Shown: piece by piece, positions 26,305 through 36,024 of the stretch | How positions within the stretch are numbered: the first letter of the stretch is position 1 | How the letters are laid out: every line of letters starts with the position of its first letter | Assembly (NCBI RefSeq): GCF_902762735.1 | Contig: NZ_CACWPP010000002.1 | Span: 38,197-102,196, forward strand | DNA: 64,000 bases | Source of the DNA: an uncultured Ruminococcus sp. | GTDB taxonomy: Bacteria > Bacillota > Clostridia > Oscillospirales > Ruminococcaceae | Direction of reading: 5' to 3' | Translations under genes and position numbers: made by a program | Notes under the pieces: generated by a model | What the model was told of the DNA's origin: nothing | Databases searched by the model: none | Seen by the model: only the letters and a program-made list of their open reading frames with translations

Positions 26305-28263
26305 TTATTCAGCGCTCTCGTCCTCGTCGTCGAGCAAAGCTCTTCTGGACAGGCTGATCCTCTTCTTATCAGGATCTATCTCAGTGATGCGGCAGTCAAC
26401 AACATCACCAACAGCAAGTATATCTGCCACATTGTTAACTCTCTGATTAGCTATCTGAGAAATGTGGATAAGACCGTCAATGCCGTCAATGATCTGTGCG
26501 AAAGCACCGAATGAAGTTATGGAAACGATAGTTGCCTTAACGTCCTGACCAACTTCATAATTGTTTACAAAGATCTCCCACGGATTTTCGGAATCCTTCT
26601 TGTATGTAAGGGATACCTTCTTGGTCTCGGGGTCAATATCCTTGATCTTTACAGTTACCTTATCGCCGATGGATACAACATCGGAAGGATGCTTGATCCT
26701 GTTCCAGCTCAGGTCAGCTCTTCTTACCAGACCGTCAACGCCGCCCAGATCAACGAATACGCCGTAATCAGTGATAGACTTTACAACGCCTTCCATCTCA
26801 GCGCCCGGAACAGCAGTCTCAAAGAACTTGCTCTGTGCAGCAGCCTTTTCCTCTCTTGCAACAGCTCTTACAGAGCCGACAGCTCTCTGCTTTGCATCGT
26901 TAACTTCCAGTATCTTGAACTTAACGGTCTGCTTCAGCAGCTCATTGAGGTCATAATCTCTTCTCGGTGCAGCCTGTGAAGCAGGTACGAATACCTTAAC
27001 TCCGTCAGATGATACCAGTACACCGCCCTTGACAACGTTTGTAACAACGCCCTCAAGTATCTCGCCGCTCTCAGCAGCGTCCTTGATCTTCTGGAAGCTC
27101 TTAACAGCGTCCACTCTCTTCTTGGAAAGCAGAACAGTACCGTCAGTATCACTGGTCTTGATAACGATCAGGTCGATGGTATCGCCCACGCTTACAATAT
27201 CAGAGGGCTTCTTGGAAGGGTCATCAGTCAGTTCATTCAGGGAAACATAGCCGGTGTGCTTTGTTCCGATGTCAACAATGACCTCGGTATCGTTCACAGA
27301 TTCGACAGTGCCTTCAACCTTCGCTCCCGGATATATTTTTTTGAGGGTCTTATCGATCGCCTCCAGATTAAATTCTTCGTCAACATTATTGTCAACATTG
27401 TTCAGCAGTTCACTCATAGTGTCCTGTACCTCCTTTATAATATAGCCGGGTGTCGAAGCACCGGCAGAGATCCCGATAAATCTTGCTCCGCTCAGGTCAA
27501 GACCGAGCCTTCTCAATTCATCAGCAGTTTCCACGAGTACACATTTGCAGTGCTTCTCGCAGACAGCTTTCAGCTTGTGTGTATTTGAACTGTGCCTTCC
27601 GCCGACTATGACCATAAGATCAGCCTTCTGCGCCAATTCCTCAGCTTCATTCTGACGGATATTGGTGGCGCTGCATATCGTCTCGCAGACCTCAGCCTGC
27701 GGCAGATATTTTTTGAACAGCGGCACGCATTCTTTCCACATGTTCTTATTATACGTTGTTTGAGCCAAAATTGCAAGCTTTTTTGACGAAAAATTTTTAT
27801 TTTTCACCAAATTTTCAAACTCAGTACAATTTTCAAACACAAAACACTCGCCAACGCAGTGTCCCATGATGCCCTGCACCTCAGGATGCGACTCGTCACC
27901 CGCGATCAGTATGGTGTATCCGTCAGCTGATCTTTCCCGCGCTATGTTATGTATCTTCATAACAAACGGACAGGTAGCGTCCACCACCTCAGCGCCCAGC
28001 TTGTCCAGCTGTTCATAGACAGCCTTCCCTACTCCGTGAGACCTGATGATGACAGTCTGCCCTTTCGTGATCTCTGACAGATCAACAGGATAGACCCCTT
28101 TTGATCTCAGGTCATCAACAACGTTTTGATTGTGAATGATCGGACCTAACGTCACAATATTATTTCGGTTATCCAATTCATTATACACCATTTTTATCGC
28201 TCTGTCTACACCAAAACAGAATCCTGCGCTTTTAGCTACAAAAAGTTTACATTTAGTTAACAT
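26305..28263 (-). CDS. ispH: HMBPP reductase fused to S1 RNA-binding domains
   Basis: A 652-residue fusion. Residues ~1-285 are IspH, with the three iron-sulphur cysteines visible in AGFCFGVDRA, VDATCPFV and CSATNIRQNE, plus the HSSNTHKL substrate motif. It makes IPP and DMAPP in the MEP pathway. Residues ~305-640 hold four S1 domains, each with a G-x-V-x-x-(I/V)-x-x-(Y/F)-G-x-F/V-V pattern, for example VKSITDYGVFVDLGGVDGLV. They resemble ribosomal protein S1. The fusion is known across Clostridia. The start overlaps the cmk/plsC stop by one base (TAATG), so the two are coupled. Confidence 0.95.
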   Translation of the reverse strand: MLTKCKLFVAKSAGFCFGVDRAIKMVYNELDNRNNIVTLGPIIHNQNVVDDLRSKGVYPVDLSEITKGQTVIIRSHGVGKAVYEQLDKLGAEVVDATCPFVMKIHNIARERSADGYTILIAGDESHPEVQGIMGHCVGECFVFENCTEFENLVKNKNFSSKKLAILAQTTYNKNMWKECVPLFKKYLPQAEVCETICSATNIRQNEAEELAQKADLMVIVGGRHSSNTHKLKAVCEKHCKCVLVETADELRRLGLDLSGARFIGISAGASTPGYIIKEVQDTMSELLNNVDNNVDEEFNLEAIDKTLKKIYPGAKVEGTVESVNDTEVIVDIGTKHTGYVSLNELTDDPSKKPSDIVSVGDTIDLIVIKTSDTDGTVLLSKKRVDAVKSFQKIKDAAESGEILEGVVTNVVKGGVLVSSDGVKVFVPASQAAPRRDYDLNELLKQTVKFKILEVNDAKQRAVGSVRAVAREEKAAAQSKFFETAVPGAEMEGVVKSITDYGVFVDLGGVDGLVRRADLSWNRIKHPSDVVSIGDKVTVKIKDIDPETKKVSLTYKKDSENPWEIFVNNYEVGQDVKATIVSITSFGAFAQIIDGIDGLIHISQIANQRVNNVADILAVGDVVDCRITEIDPDKKRISLSRRALLDDEDESAE

Positions 28264-29627
28264 TATTCATGCACCAGATTGGTAATATCTTCCATTACCT
28301 TGTTTTTAAGAACCTTTAACGACTTGCTGTCAGTGTTCGATGCGCCTATCTCGGCAGGCACGATCGGTTTGCCGTAACGAACTATGACTTTCCTGCGGAA
28401 TTTCAGCCTGCCTTCAAAAGTGATGCCCACGGGGATTATCTTCGTCTGCGCCACAGCGGCTATGAGCGCCACACCCGTCTTGCCCTTGCCCACTTTGCCG
28501 TCCTTTGAGCGTGTGCCTTCGGGGAATATCGCGAGATTTCTGCCGCTTTCCAGCTTCTCTATCGACGTATCAATGACCGCAGTATCGCCCTTGCCCCTTG
28601 TTACGGGGAAAGCGCCGAAAGCTGTTATCAGCCGTTTGAACGCCTTGTTCCCCTGAAACAGTTCCTCCTTAGCCATGTAAGACAGCGGCACACGGGTGTG
28701 CAGCGCGATGAACACGGGATCCTGATAGCTTCTGTGATTTGACGCAAAGATATTTCCGCCGTCCTTAGGCACATTTTCCGTACCTTCCCACCTTATATCA
28801 TAGTAGATATGGTAAATGCCTATCACTATCCATCTGAGAAGCGCGTATACCAGCACTTTCAGCGGATTTACGCGGTGTGACTTGCTTATGGGACGCACTT
28901 CCATCAGCACGCGGGGCGCACGTTCCTTTTTCACGCCCTCGCCGTCATTGTTTTTTTTTTCGCCCAGCTTTTCGTTTATGACCCTGCATATCTCGTCGAT
29001 AGACTGCTGAAGGTCGAGCGCGGTCGTATCCACCTCTACTGCATCATCAGCCTTTTTAAGGGGAGCTGTCTCGCGGTGTGTATCATTGTAGTCGCGCTGT
29101 TCGATGTCCCTGAGAACTTCCTCAAAAGTCGATGTATCGCCCTTTTCCCGAAGTTCCTTGAAACGGCGCTGTGCCCTTGCTTCGGCGGAGGCGGTGAGGA
29201 ATATCTTCACATCGGCGTTTGGCAGCACCACCGTGCCAATGTCCCTGCCGTCCATTATGATATTGTTTTCCTTAGCCATATCCTGCTGAAGATCGAACAA
29301 AAATGCTCTTACTTCGGGTATGGCAGATGTCTTTGAAGCCGCCATCGAGATCTCGGGTGTCCTTATTTTTTCGGAAACGTCCTCGCCGTTGAGTATTACA
29401 TGCTGTGCGCCGTCCTTGTATTCCAGCTTGATGCTTATCTCACCCAGCTTGCCGATTATCGCCTCCGTATCGTCAAGGTCAGTGCCGCTCGTCACCATAT
29501 AGCAGGCGACCGCGCGGTACATCGCGCCCGTGTCAACGTAAACGTACTGCATTTTAGCCGCCACAGCCTTAGCTATGGTGGATTTTCCCGCGCCCGACGG
29601 TCCGTCAAGTGCAATATTTATTCCCAT
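28263..29627 (-). CDS. cmk: cytidylate kinase fused to 1-acylglycerol-3-phosphate acyltransferase
   Basis: A 454-residue fusion. Residues ~1-220 are (d)CMP kinase: ALDGPSGAGKSTIAKA, DTGAMYRAVA, DGRDIGTVVLPNADVKIFL and RRFKELREKG. After a linker of ~30 residues, 235-454 are a PlsC-type acyltransferase with a hydrophobic segment, the catalytic ASNHRSYQDP (N-H-x-x-x-x-D), FPVTRGKGD and FPEGTRSKDG. The first part charges CMP to CDP; the second makes phosphatidic acid, which needs CTP-derived nucleotides in the next steps. AAAGGAGT precedes the ATG. It is upstream of and coupled to ispH-S1. Confidence 0.92.
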   Translation of the reverse strand: MGINIALDGPSGAGKSTIAKAVAAKMQYVYVDTGAMYRAVACYMVTSGTDLDDTEAIIGKLGEISIKLEYKDGAQHVILNGEDVSEKIRTPEISMAASKTSAIPEVRAFLFDLQQDMAKENNIIMDGRDIGTVVLPNADVKIFLTASAEARAQRRFKELREKGDTSTFEEVLRDIEQRDYNDTHRETAPLKKADDAVEVDTTALDLQQSIDEICRVINEKLGEKKNNDGEGVKKERAPRVLMEVRPISKSHRVNPLKVLVYALLRWIVIGIYHIYYDIRWEGTENVPKDGGNIFASNHRSYQDPVFIALHTRVPLSYMAKEELFQGNKAFKRLITAFGAFPVTRGKGDTAVIDTSIEKLESGRNLAIFPEGTRSKDGKVGKGKTGVALIAAVAQTKIIPVGITFEGRLKFRRKVIVRYGKPIVPAEIGASNTDSKSLKVLKNKVMEDITNLVHE

Positions 29628-29653
29628 ATCCTACAACTCCTTTTTCAAAATTA

Positions 29654-29700
29654 TCCCAATTTGGTTTCGTATCATCAGCAATAAACATCAAAATCGGGAG
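29654..29700. repeat. A-family element A5, short form without hairpin
   Basis: Both A ends are present (CCCAATTTGG ... ACATCAAAATCGGGAG), with only CGTATCATCAGCAATA between them. It is flanked by TCAAAATTA (29645-29653) and TCAAAATTT (29701-29709), an imperfect 9-bp target duplication. Confidence 0.78.
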
Positions 29701-29738
29701 TCAAAATTTATATAAGCCGTTCGGTATCTCAAATATAT

Positions 29739-29861
29739 GACTATCCCTTTAGCACACCAGCTGAAAATGCTGTAAACAAAAGGATAATTGAGCGACATAC
29801 GCCAACCACCTTAAGTCCTGTAAAACCGCCGTTTTTGTGGTGTGTCAGCGGGATAACCACG
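29739..29861. repeat. B-family element B1 with 12-bp flanking repeat
   Basis: A 123-bp element with inverted ends GACTATCCCTTTAGCACACC and GTGTGTCAGCGGGATAACCA. It is flanked by TCTCAAATATAT at 29727-29738 and 29862-29873, identical over 12 bp. The right flank contains the stop codon of the flavoprotein gene. Confidence 0.85.
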
Positions 29862-29863
29862 TC

Positions 29864-31108
29864 TCAAATATATTCGACAGCCTGCGCACACGCATATGCG
29901 GTAGACCATGCTATCTGCAAATTGAAGCCGCCCGTATAAGCGTCCAGGTCAAGCACCTCACCGATGAAATACAGCCCCCCGCACAGCTTCGACTCCATAG
30001 TTTTAGGGTCAATCTCGGAGACATCTACCCCGCCGCGCGTGATTATCGCTTCATCTATCGGTCTCAGCCTGTCCACCTTGTAAGTCAGCTTTTTGAGCAG
30101 CTGTACGAGCCGCCTGCGTTCTTCCTTAGTTATCTGATTTACACGCTTTTCGGGCGGTATGCCGCTTCTTCTGACGATGACGGGTATCATCTTTGCGGGA
30201 AGCAGTTTCCCCAGTGAATTTGCGAACTCGCGGTTCGGGAAGTCACTGAGATCGCGCAGTATGCGTCCGTCGAGCTGTTCGTCGGAGAGCGCGGGTTTCA
30301 GGTCAATCTCGATGATATAGCTGTGCTTTTCAATATCATCAATGTGAGCGCTCGCGGACAGCACCAGCGGTCCCGAAAGCCCGAAATGCGTGAACAGCAT
30401 CTCGCCCAGCTCTTCATACAAAGCCTTGCTTTTATTTTCCTCGCGCAGTGTAAGTGTACAGTTTTTCAGACTAAGCCCCATCATCTCGGCGCATTCTTCA
30501 TGCCTGACAGCAACTATCGGGCAAAGTGACGGCACTATCGGCGTTACATGATGCCCCGCCGACTTTGCCAGCTTATAGCCAAAGCCGTCAGACCCTGTTT
30601 TGGGGTACGAGCGTCCGCCTGACGCGATTATCACACTGCCTCCGCGATATTCCCTGCCGCCGCATTTTACGCCGACAGCCCTGCCGTCCCGAATGACCAG
30701 CTCCGTCACTTCCCCGCTGACCAGTTCCGTGCCGCAGTCAAGGCAGCATCTGACCAGCGCATCTGCAATATCATGTGCGCTGTCACTGACGGGAAACACC
30801 CTGTTGCCGCGCTCGGTCTTGAGCGGCACGCCCAGCCCTTCAAAGAAAGCCATCGTATCTTCGGGCGCAAATCTGCTCAGCGACGAATACATGAACCTGC
30901 TGTTTCGGGTAATATTCTTCATCACCGTCTGACTATCGCAATTATTGGTAACATTACATCTGCCCTTGCCCGTTATGCGCAGTTTTCTTCCGAAGCGCTC
31001 GTTCTTCTCGATGATAACGGCGCTTTTGCCCAGCAGTCCCAGCTGTGCGCCACAGAAAAGCCCTGCCGCGCCGCCGCCGACTATAACAGCATCATACATC
31101 TTCTCCAT
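29864..31108 (-). CDS. HI0933-family flavoprotein (NAD(P)/FAD oxidoreductase)
   Basis: A 414-residue flavoprotein. The FAD loop is DAVIVGGGAAGLFCGAQLG and the family signature GKGRCNVTNN follows. Near the C-terminus lie TRGGVDVSEIDPKTMESK and GLYFIGEVLDLDAYTGGFN. The family includes BaiN, implicated in bile acid reduction, and enzymes of unknown substrate. The start at 31108 was chosen over 31153 for its GGAG at 9-nt distance; it overlaps the end of the RpiR gene by 17 bases. Element B1 was inserted exactly at its 3' end, leaving the stop codon inside the target duplication. Confidence 0.88.
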   Translation of the reverse strand: MEKMYDAVIVGGGAAGLFCGAQLGLLGKSAVIIEKNERFGRKLRITGKGRCNVTNNCDSQTVMKNITRNSRFMYSSLSRFAPEDTMAFFEGLGVPLKTERGNRVFPVSDSAHDIADALVRCCLDCGTELVSGEVTELVIRDGRAVGVKCGGREYRGGSVIIASGGRSYPKTGSDGFGYKLAKSAGHHVTPIVPSLCPIVAVRHEECAEMMGLSLKNCTLTLREENKSKALYEELGEMLFTHFGLSGPLVLSASAHIDDIEKHSYIIEIDLKPALSDEQLDGRILRDLSDFPNREFANSLGKLLPAKMIPVIVRRSGIPPEKRVNQITKEERRRLVQLLKKLTYKVDRLRPIDEAIITRGGVDVSEIDPKTMESKLCGGLYFIGEVLDLDAYTGGFNLQIAWSTAYACAQAVEYI

Positions 31109-31988
31109 CTTCGGTATGCTCCGTATTTTCGGTGTTTTTCGCGTATACATCAAAATCTTCCCAGACTTTTTCCAGCTTGCTGAAAGTCTGTGTGACGAGA
31201 TCTACATTTCTGATCGAAATTGCGGCGATAAGCGCATTTACCAGGCTCAGCGGAGCGACCAGCGAATCTGCAAAGGAAGCCATATCGCTCTTTGCAAGCA
31301 GCAGTGCATCGGCATACTCAGCCAGCGGAGAGCTGGTAGAGTCTGTTATCGCTATGACCCTCGCGCCGTTTCTTTTGGAGTATTTCAGCGCTTTTACCGT
31401 CTGGTTGGAATATCTCGGGAAAGAAATGCCTATCATAACATCGTTGCTGTCGATGCGCATGATACGCTCAAACAGCTCGGAAGTTGTCGTGCTGGGCACG
31501 AGTTTTACATGCGGAAAGAGCAGATTGAGATAGTAGTTCAGAAAATAAGCCAGCGCCGCCGAGCTTCTCGTACCTATTATATAGATAGTGTTTGCCGAAG
31601 TTATCAGATCGACCGCGTGGTTGAAATCATCATTTTTTGCGGCATTAAGCGTCGCCCTGATGCGGTCAATATCCTGATTCAGCACCCGTTGGAGAACGTC
31701 CTCGCTGTTCATCTGCTCAGAGCTTACCTCTATACGCTGAACAGCCGTGAGCTTGTTTCTCATAAGGTCCTGAAGCTGTCTTTGCAGTTCGGGATAACCG
31801 TCATACCCAAGCTCGGAAGCAAAGCGCACCACAGTTGACTCACTGACACCGACAGTTTTACCCAACTTCTGCGCCGTCATAAAAGCCGCCTTATCGTACT
31901 GCGAAAGTATGTAATTGGCTATCAGCTTATGTCCCTTTGAGAGACTCGGCAGTTTAGCTTTGATGACTGAAAACAGATCTCTGTTCAA
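31092..31988 (-). CDS. MurR/RpiR family transcriptional regulator
   Basis: A 298-residue regulator. Residues ~1-75 form the RpiR helix-turn-helix (AQKLGKTVGVSESTVVRFA). Residues ~125-265 form a SIS sugar-phosphate binding domain (TIYIIGTRSSAALAYFL, VMIGISFPRYS, ARVIAITDS). It probably senses a phosphosugar. The start is a TTG (31988) after GGAGTGA. It overlaps the flavoprotein gene, suggesting co-expression, though a metabolic link is not evident. The glutamate-rich C-terminal tail is unusual. Confidence 0.88.
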   Translation of the reverse strand: MNRDLFSVIKAKLPSLSKGHKLIANYILSQYDKAAFMTAQKLGKTVGVSESTVVRFASELGYDGYPELQRQLQDLMRNKLTAVQRIEVSSEQMNSEDVLQRVLNQDIDRIRATLNAAKNDDFNHAVDLITSANTIYIIGTRSSAALAYFLNYYLNLLFPHVKLVPSTTTSELFERIMRIDSNDVMIGISFPRYSNQTVKALKYSKRNGARVIAITDSTSSPLAEYADALLLAKSDMASFADSLVAPLSLVNALIAAISIRNVDLVTQTFSKLEKVWEDFDVYAKNTENTEHTEDGEDV

Positions 31989-32017
31989 CTCAAATCACTC
32001 CATTTCATGGTGCATCT

Positions 32018-32233
32018 TCATTTGCTCCACAGGCTTTCCTGCAAAGCGGTCAGCTCAGCGCGGCGCTTTTCTGCCGCCTCGCGGTCGATAAAAAAAGCTC
32101 CGCCTTTACGCACCAATATATCCCCCGCTTTGACATTTTCGGGGAGTTTATCTGCATGAAAGCTGACAGCCCTGCCATTCTCATCTTCGCAAACAGCTGT
32201 CATGCCTTCAAATCGGTCAACGATATATCTCAT
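32018..32233 (-). CDS. DUF3006 domain protein
   Basis: A 71-residue protein with the DUF3006 pattern: YIVDRFEGMTAVCEDENG, then ADKLPENVKAGDIL. DUF3006 genes are often found beside ComEC-like metallo-beta-lactamase genes, as here. The start overlaps the hydrolase stop codon by four bases (ATGA). Function unknown. Confidence 0.82.
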   Translation of the reverse strand: MRYIVDRFEGMTAVCEDENGRAVSFHADKLPENVKAGDILVRKGGAFFIDREAAEKRRAELTALQESLWSK

Positions 32234-33219
32234 TTCTTTTCCTTTGAACATTTCACACTCAGCCCCACACCATCTGATATGAACACTATATTTCCGTCAC
32301 GCGGTGTCATGTAGAGCTTATCGGCATATTTTTTCAATCTGCGCACCGTCGTGTCATGCGGATGACCGTAATCATTCTTCCTGCCGCAGGAGATCACCGC
32401 ATAGTCGGGCTTGACAGCATCGAGAAACTCCGCCGATGATGACGTATAGCTCCCGTGATGCCCCGCTTTCAGGACTTTTGCTCTAAGTTCCACCCCGCGC
32501 GAAAGAAGATCGCGCTCCTCGGTATTCTCGCAGTCTCCCGTAAACAGGAAGCTGTTCTCCCCATGCACCAGCCTGACGATAACAGAATAGTCATTGAGGT
32601 TATCCGAATCTTCAACGCCCGATGCATACAGCTGCACTTTGCAGCAGCCAAGCTCAAACTCGCAATCCTCAGCGGGTGTGACGGGCGTATTTTTAGCTTT
32701 CAGCATTTTCAGCATATTCTCATAGCACTGCGTTGTCGGAGTGAGCTTCGCAGGCAAACGCGGCATAATAAAATTATCCACCTGAAACTGCCCGATGATC
32801 TCAGCCATTTCCCCGATATGATCGGCATGCGGGTGCGAAGCTACGAGATAATTTATCCTTGTGACCCCCTGCATCATCAGGTATCTTTCGACTGAATTGC
32901 TCTCATCTCTGTCACCGCTGTCAATGACCATTACTTCGCCCTGCGACATTATCACCGCACAGTCGCCCTGCCCCACATCGACAAAATGCACCTCAAGATC
33001 TGCGCGTGTGGCAGGACGTTCTGAAAGTCCCAGCCGCACCAGCATATCCTGAAATGGCATGATGCCCGTGAAATGAAGCAGGCAGATCACCCCTGCCGCA
33101 AACAGCGCAAGGACTGCCAATATCAGCCGAAAGCGTGTCTTAACGCTCAGTTTCTTTTTGCCGACCGGCTTTGGCGGCGGCGTATCGGAAGGCTTTTTTG
33201 CCTTTTTCTTACCTGCCAT
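32230..33219 (-). CDS. ComEC/Rec2-like metallo-beta-lactamase domain protein
   Basis: A 329-residue protein: a basic N-terminal tail, one transmembrane helix at ~28-50, and an extracytoplasmic metallo-beta-lactamase domain. Zinc motifs are visible in VDVGQGDCAVI, SHPHADHIGE, FTGDCE and LKAGHHGSYTS. It resembles the C-terminal nuclease-like domain of ComEC but lacks the Competence channel domain, so a role in DNA uptake is not implied. Its ATG shares one base with the ftsK stop codon. Confidence 0.87.
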   Translation of the reverse strand: MAGKKKAKKPSDTPPPKPVGKKKLSVKTRFRLILAVLALFAAGVICLLHFTGIMPFQDMLVRLGLSERPATRADLEVHFVDVGQGDCAVIMSQGEVMVIDSGDRDESNSVERYLMMQGVTRINYLVASHPHADHIGEMAEIIGQFQVDNFIMPRLPAKLTPTTQCYENMLKMLKAKNTPVTPAEDCEFELGCCKVQLYASGVEDSDNLNDYSVIVRLVHGENSFLFTGDCENTEERDLLSRGVELRAKVLKAGHHGSYTSSSAEFLDAVKPDYAVISCGRKNDYGHPHDTTVRRLKKYADKLYMTPRDGNIVFISDGVGLSVKCSKEKK

Positions 33220-35921
33220 TATCTTCTCGCTCTCATTTCGAGCCATTCAGACTCGGTTATGTTTATCTTACGGGGTTTAGCGCCCTCCTGCGGACCGATT
33301 ATACCTCTGTCCTCTATCTCGTCCATTATCCTTGACGCGCGTGAGAACCCGAGTTTCAGTTTGCGCTGGAGGTAAGAAGTTGAAGCGTTGCCCGTCTGCA
33401 CGATAACGGTTATCGCCTGATCTATCAGGTCATCATCGGGGTTGATAACGACCTCTTCGTTATCCGAACTGCTGCTGTTCTTCTTATCTTCCTTAGGCTT
33501 CGGCATATTCTCCTCCACCTCAGCCATTATGGACTCGCTGTAATCAGCAGAATGCTCGCTTTTGAGGAACTTGACTATCTCGGTTATCTCAGGCGTTCCC
33601 GCAAAGCCCGACTGTATTCTTATGGGAGTTTTGACCCCGACGGGCTTGTACAGCATATCGCCGTAGCCCAGCAGTTTTTCCGCGCCGCCCTGGTCCATGA
33701 TAACGCGCGAGTCGATATTGCTCGAAACGCTCAGCGACACACGCGACGGTATATTCGACTTGATAAGACCCGTAATAACGTCTTTTCTCGGCGACTGCGT
33801 TGCGATTATCATATGTATGCCCGCCGCACGCGCCAGCTGACCCAGCCTGATGACCGAATCCTCGACCTCACTGCCTGCCACCATCATAAGGTCGGCAAAC
33901 TCGTCTATAACTATAAGTATCTGCGGGAGCGGCTTCATCTTTGCATAGACAGGGTCCTGCATATCCACAGGCTTAGCATGCTCTCTTTCCAGCATTTCAT
34001 TGAACTCTTCGAGATTTTTTACATTGTTGACCTCGAACTGCTTGTAGCGCTTGTTCATCTCATTTACCGCCCATCCCAGAGCGCCTGCCGCTTTCAGCGG
34101 GTCTGTCACAACGGGTATGAGCAGGTGCGGTATGCTGTTATAAGGCTTGAATTCGACCATTTTTGGGTCAATAAGTATCAGCTTGACTTCATCAGGCGCA
34201 GCATGGTACAGCACGCTCAGTATTATGGAGTTTGTAAACACCGACTTACCCGAACCCGTAGTGCCCGCCACCAGCAAATGCGGCATTTTAGCGATGTTGC
34301 CGATAACTATCTTGCCCTCGATGTCCTTTCCGACCGCGAAAGTCAGCTTGCCTTTTGCATTACGGTATTCATCGCTGTCAATGAGTTCGCGCAGTGAAAC
34401 AGGGTCTCTGACATCGTTCGGGACTTCTATGCCGACGCACGGCTTGCCCGGCACAGGAGCTTCGATACGAATGCTGAGTGCCGCTAAGTTCAGCGCAATA
34501 TCATCGGCAAGATTGAGTATCTTCGATACCTTAACGCCTGCCGCAGGCTGAAGTTCATATCTCGTAACAGACGGTCCTCTGAAAATGCCTGTGATGCGCG
34601 TCTTTACGCCGTATACCTCCAGTGTTTCGACCAGTTTCTGCGATTTTTCCTGTATCTCCGCCTCAATAACTTCCTTGTCTATCTTCTTTTTGGGATACTG
34701 GAGCAGTTCGATGGGCGGATATACGTAAACGGGCGTATACTCGTCGCCCTCAGCCGGATCTGCCGCTGCGGCTCTTTCGGCTGTTTCGGTCTCACCACTG
34801 TCCTTATCCTCATCAGCCTGCACCTTAGCCGCCATTTTTCTGCTGACAGCCTGCTGTATTATCTTTTTCAGATCTTCATCGGCGCTGTCAGTATCTTCGG
34901 GCTTTTCTTCCGCTTCTGCGGGCGCTTCGCCCTCACTGACCTTTTCAGCCTTTTTCTTCCTCCTGCCTATGCGCGGCAGCTCCTCGGGAACAGGCTCGGG
35001 AACAGGCTCAGGCTCGTCACACTCAACATCAACGATGTCCTTCGTGACAGCTTCTGCATCGACAGCATCTTCCTGCTCATCGGGATCGTTCTTGGGCAGA
35101 AATCTTGCAAAGTCCACCCGCTGTCTTGTTTCTGCCGCTGTTTCGGGAAATTCCTCCTCCACTGTCTGCAAAGTGCGTTTTGCTCTCGTTTCGGGAGCTT
35201 TCTGCCTTCTTGCGGCGGCGAGCTGTTCTTCCCTTTCGCGTCTGGCGGCTATGCGCTCGACCCTGTCCGCATGGACTGCTTCGACCGAGACCACGAAAGG
35301 TCTGCTTATCAGCCTGAAAAACTGCGGAAGCGTGAGATCGGTCAGCAGAAGTATGAACATGAAAGCTATCAGCAGTATTATGATAGCCGCGCCGACCCTC
35401 TTGAAAGCCGCCAGCAGAGGCCACCCCAGCAGCGCACTGGCAAGTCCGCCGCCGCGAAGTTCCACCCCGTCCAGGTAAAGCCCTTTCAGCTTTTTGAAAA
35501 AGCTCCCGCCGTCAACAGAGCCTACCTGGAGTATCTGTATCATACCGCTGGACAACAGCATCAGCATACCGCCCTCAACACATTTTGCGACAACTGTATT
35601 GCGCTTTGTGTTTGAGGCTATCATAAGCGCCACATATATCATTATGGGCGCAAAAAGGAACACCGACAAGCCGAACATGCCGCGGTTGAAATTGTGGAGC
35701 GAGCGCCATAGCCCGTCACCTTTGATAAAAGTTATGAGAAGTTCCAGAATGCCCCAGAAAAACAGTATGTATGACCAAAATCGCCTTATCTCGCGTTCTT
35801 TAGCGGCATTCAGCGCGTCCTGCGCCGCCTTGCTGACATTAGGCTGACTTGTTTTGGCAGTACTATTGGTCTTTGCAGGCGTTTTGCTGCCTGTTTTGTT
35901 CTTAGTGGCTCCTGCCGCCAT
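33219..35921 (-). CDS. ftsK: FtsK/SpoIIIE DNA translocase
   Basis: A 900-residue translocase. Four transmembrane helices lie in the first ~200 residues, then a long acidic, Glu/Lys/Ala-rich linker (~230-430). The motor follows with Walker A GTTGSGKSV, Walker B ILIVIDEFADLMM and QSPRKDVITGLIKSNIPSR. The C-terminal gamma winged helix contains LGFSRASRIMDEIEDRGIIG. It pumps chromosomal DNA through the division or sporulation septum. AAAGGAAAG precedes the ATG. In Bacillus, tepA likewise neighbours spoIIIE. Confidence 0.95.
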   Translation of the reverse strand: MAAGATKNKTGSKTPAKTNSTAKTSQPNVSKAAQDALNAAKEREIRRFWSYILFFWGILELLITFIKGDGLWRSLHNFNRGMFGLSVFLFAPIMIYVALMIASNTKRNTVVAKCVEGGMLMLLSSGMIQILQVGSVDGGSFFKKLKGLYLDGVELRGGGLASALLGWPLLAAFKRVGAAIIILLIAFMFILLLTDLTLPQFFRLISRPFVVSVEAVHADRVERIAARREREEQLAAARRQKAPETRAKRTLQTVEEEFPETAAETRQRVDFARFLPKNDPDEQEDAVDAEAVTKDIVDVECDEPEPVPEPVPEELPRIGRRKKKAEKVSEGEAPAEAEEKPEDTDSADEDLKKIIQQAVSRKMAAKVQADEDKDSGETETAERAAAADPAEGDEYTPVYVYPPIELLQYPKKKIDKEVIEAEIQEKSQKLVETLEVYGVKTRITGIFRGPSVTRYELQPAAGVKVSKILNLADDIALNLAALSIRIEAPVPGKPCVGIEVPNDVRDPVSLRELIDSDEYRNAKGKLTFAVGKDIEGKIVIGNIAKMPHLLVAGTTGSGKSVFTNSIILSVLYHAAPDEVKLILIDPKMVEFKPYNSIPHLLIPVVTDPLKAAGALGWAVNEMNKRYKQFEVNNVKNLEEFNEMLEREHAKPVDMQDPVYAKMKPLPQILIVIDEFADLMMVAGSEVEDSVIRLGQLARAAGIHMIIATQSPRKDVITGLIKSNIPSRVSLSVSSNIDSRVIMDQGGAEKLLGYGDMLYKPVGVKTPIRIQSGFAGTPEITEIVKFLKSEHSADYSESIMAEVEENMPKPKEDKKNSSSSDNEEVVINPDDDLIDQAITVIVQTGNASTSYLQRKLKLGFSRASRIMDEIEDRGIIGPQEGAKPRKINITESEWLEMRARR

Positions 35922-36024
35922 TGAAACACTTTCCTTTCCTCTGTTTTAACAGTATAACTCATATAAACCGCAAAAAGCCCGGATACGCGACCCAAGCTCT
36001 ATTGCCGATATGTAACTTGCGTTA

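Noticed and set aside
32230-33219. Competence protein ComEC
   Set aside because: The channel-forming Competence domain is absent; only a single helix and the hydrolase domain are present.
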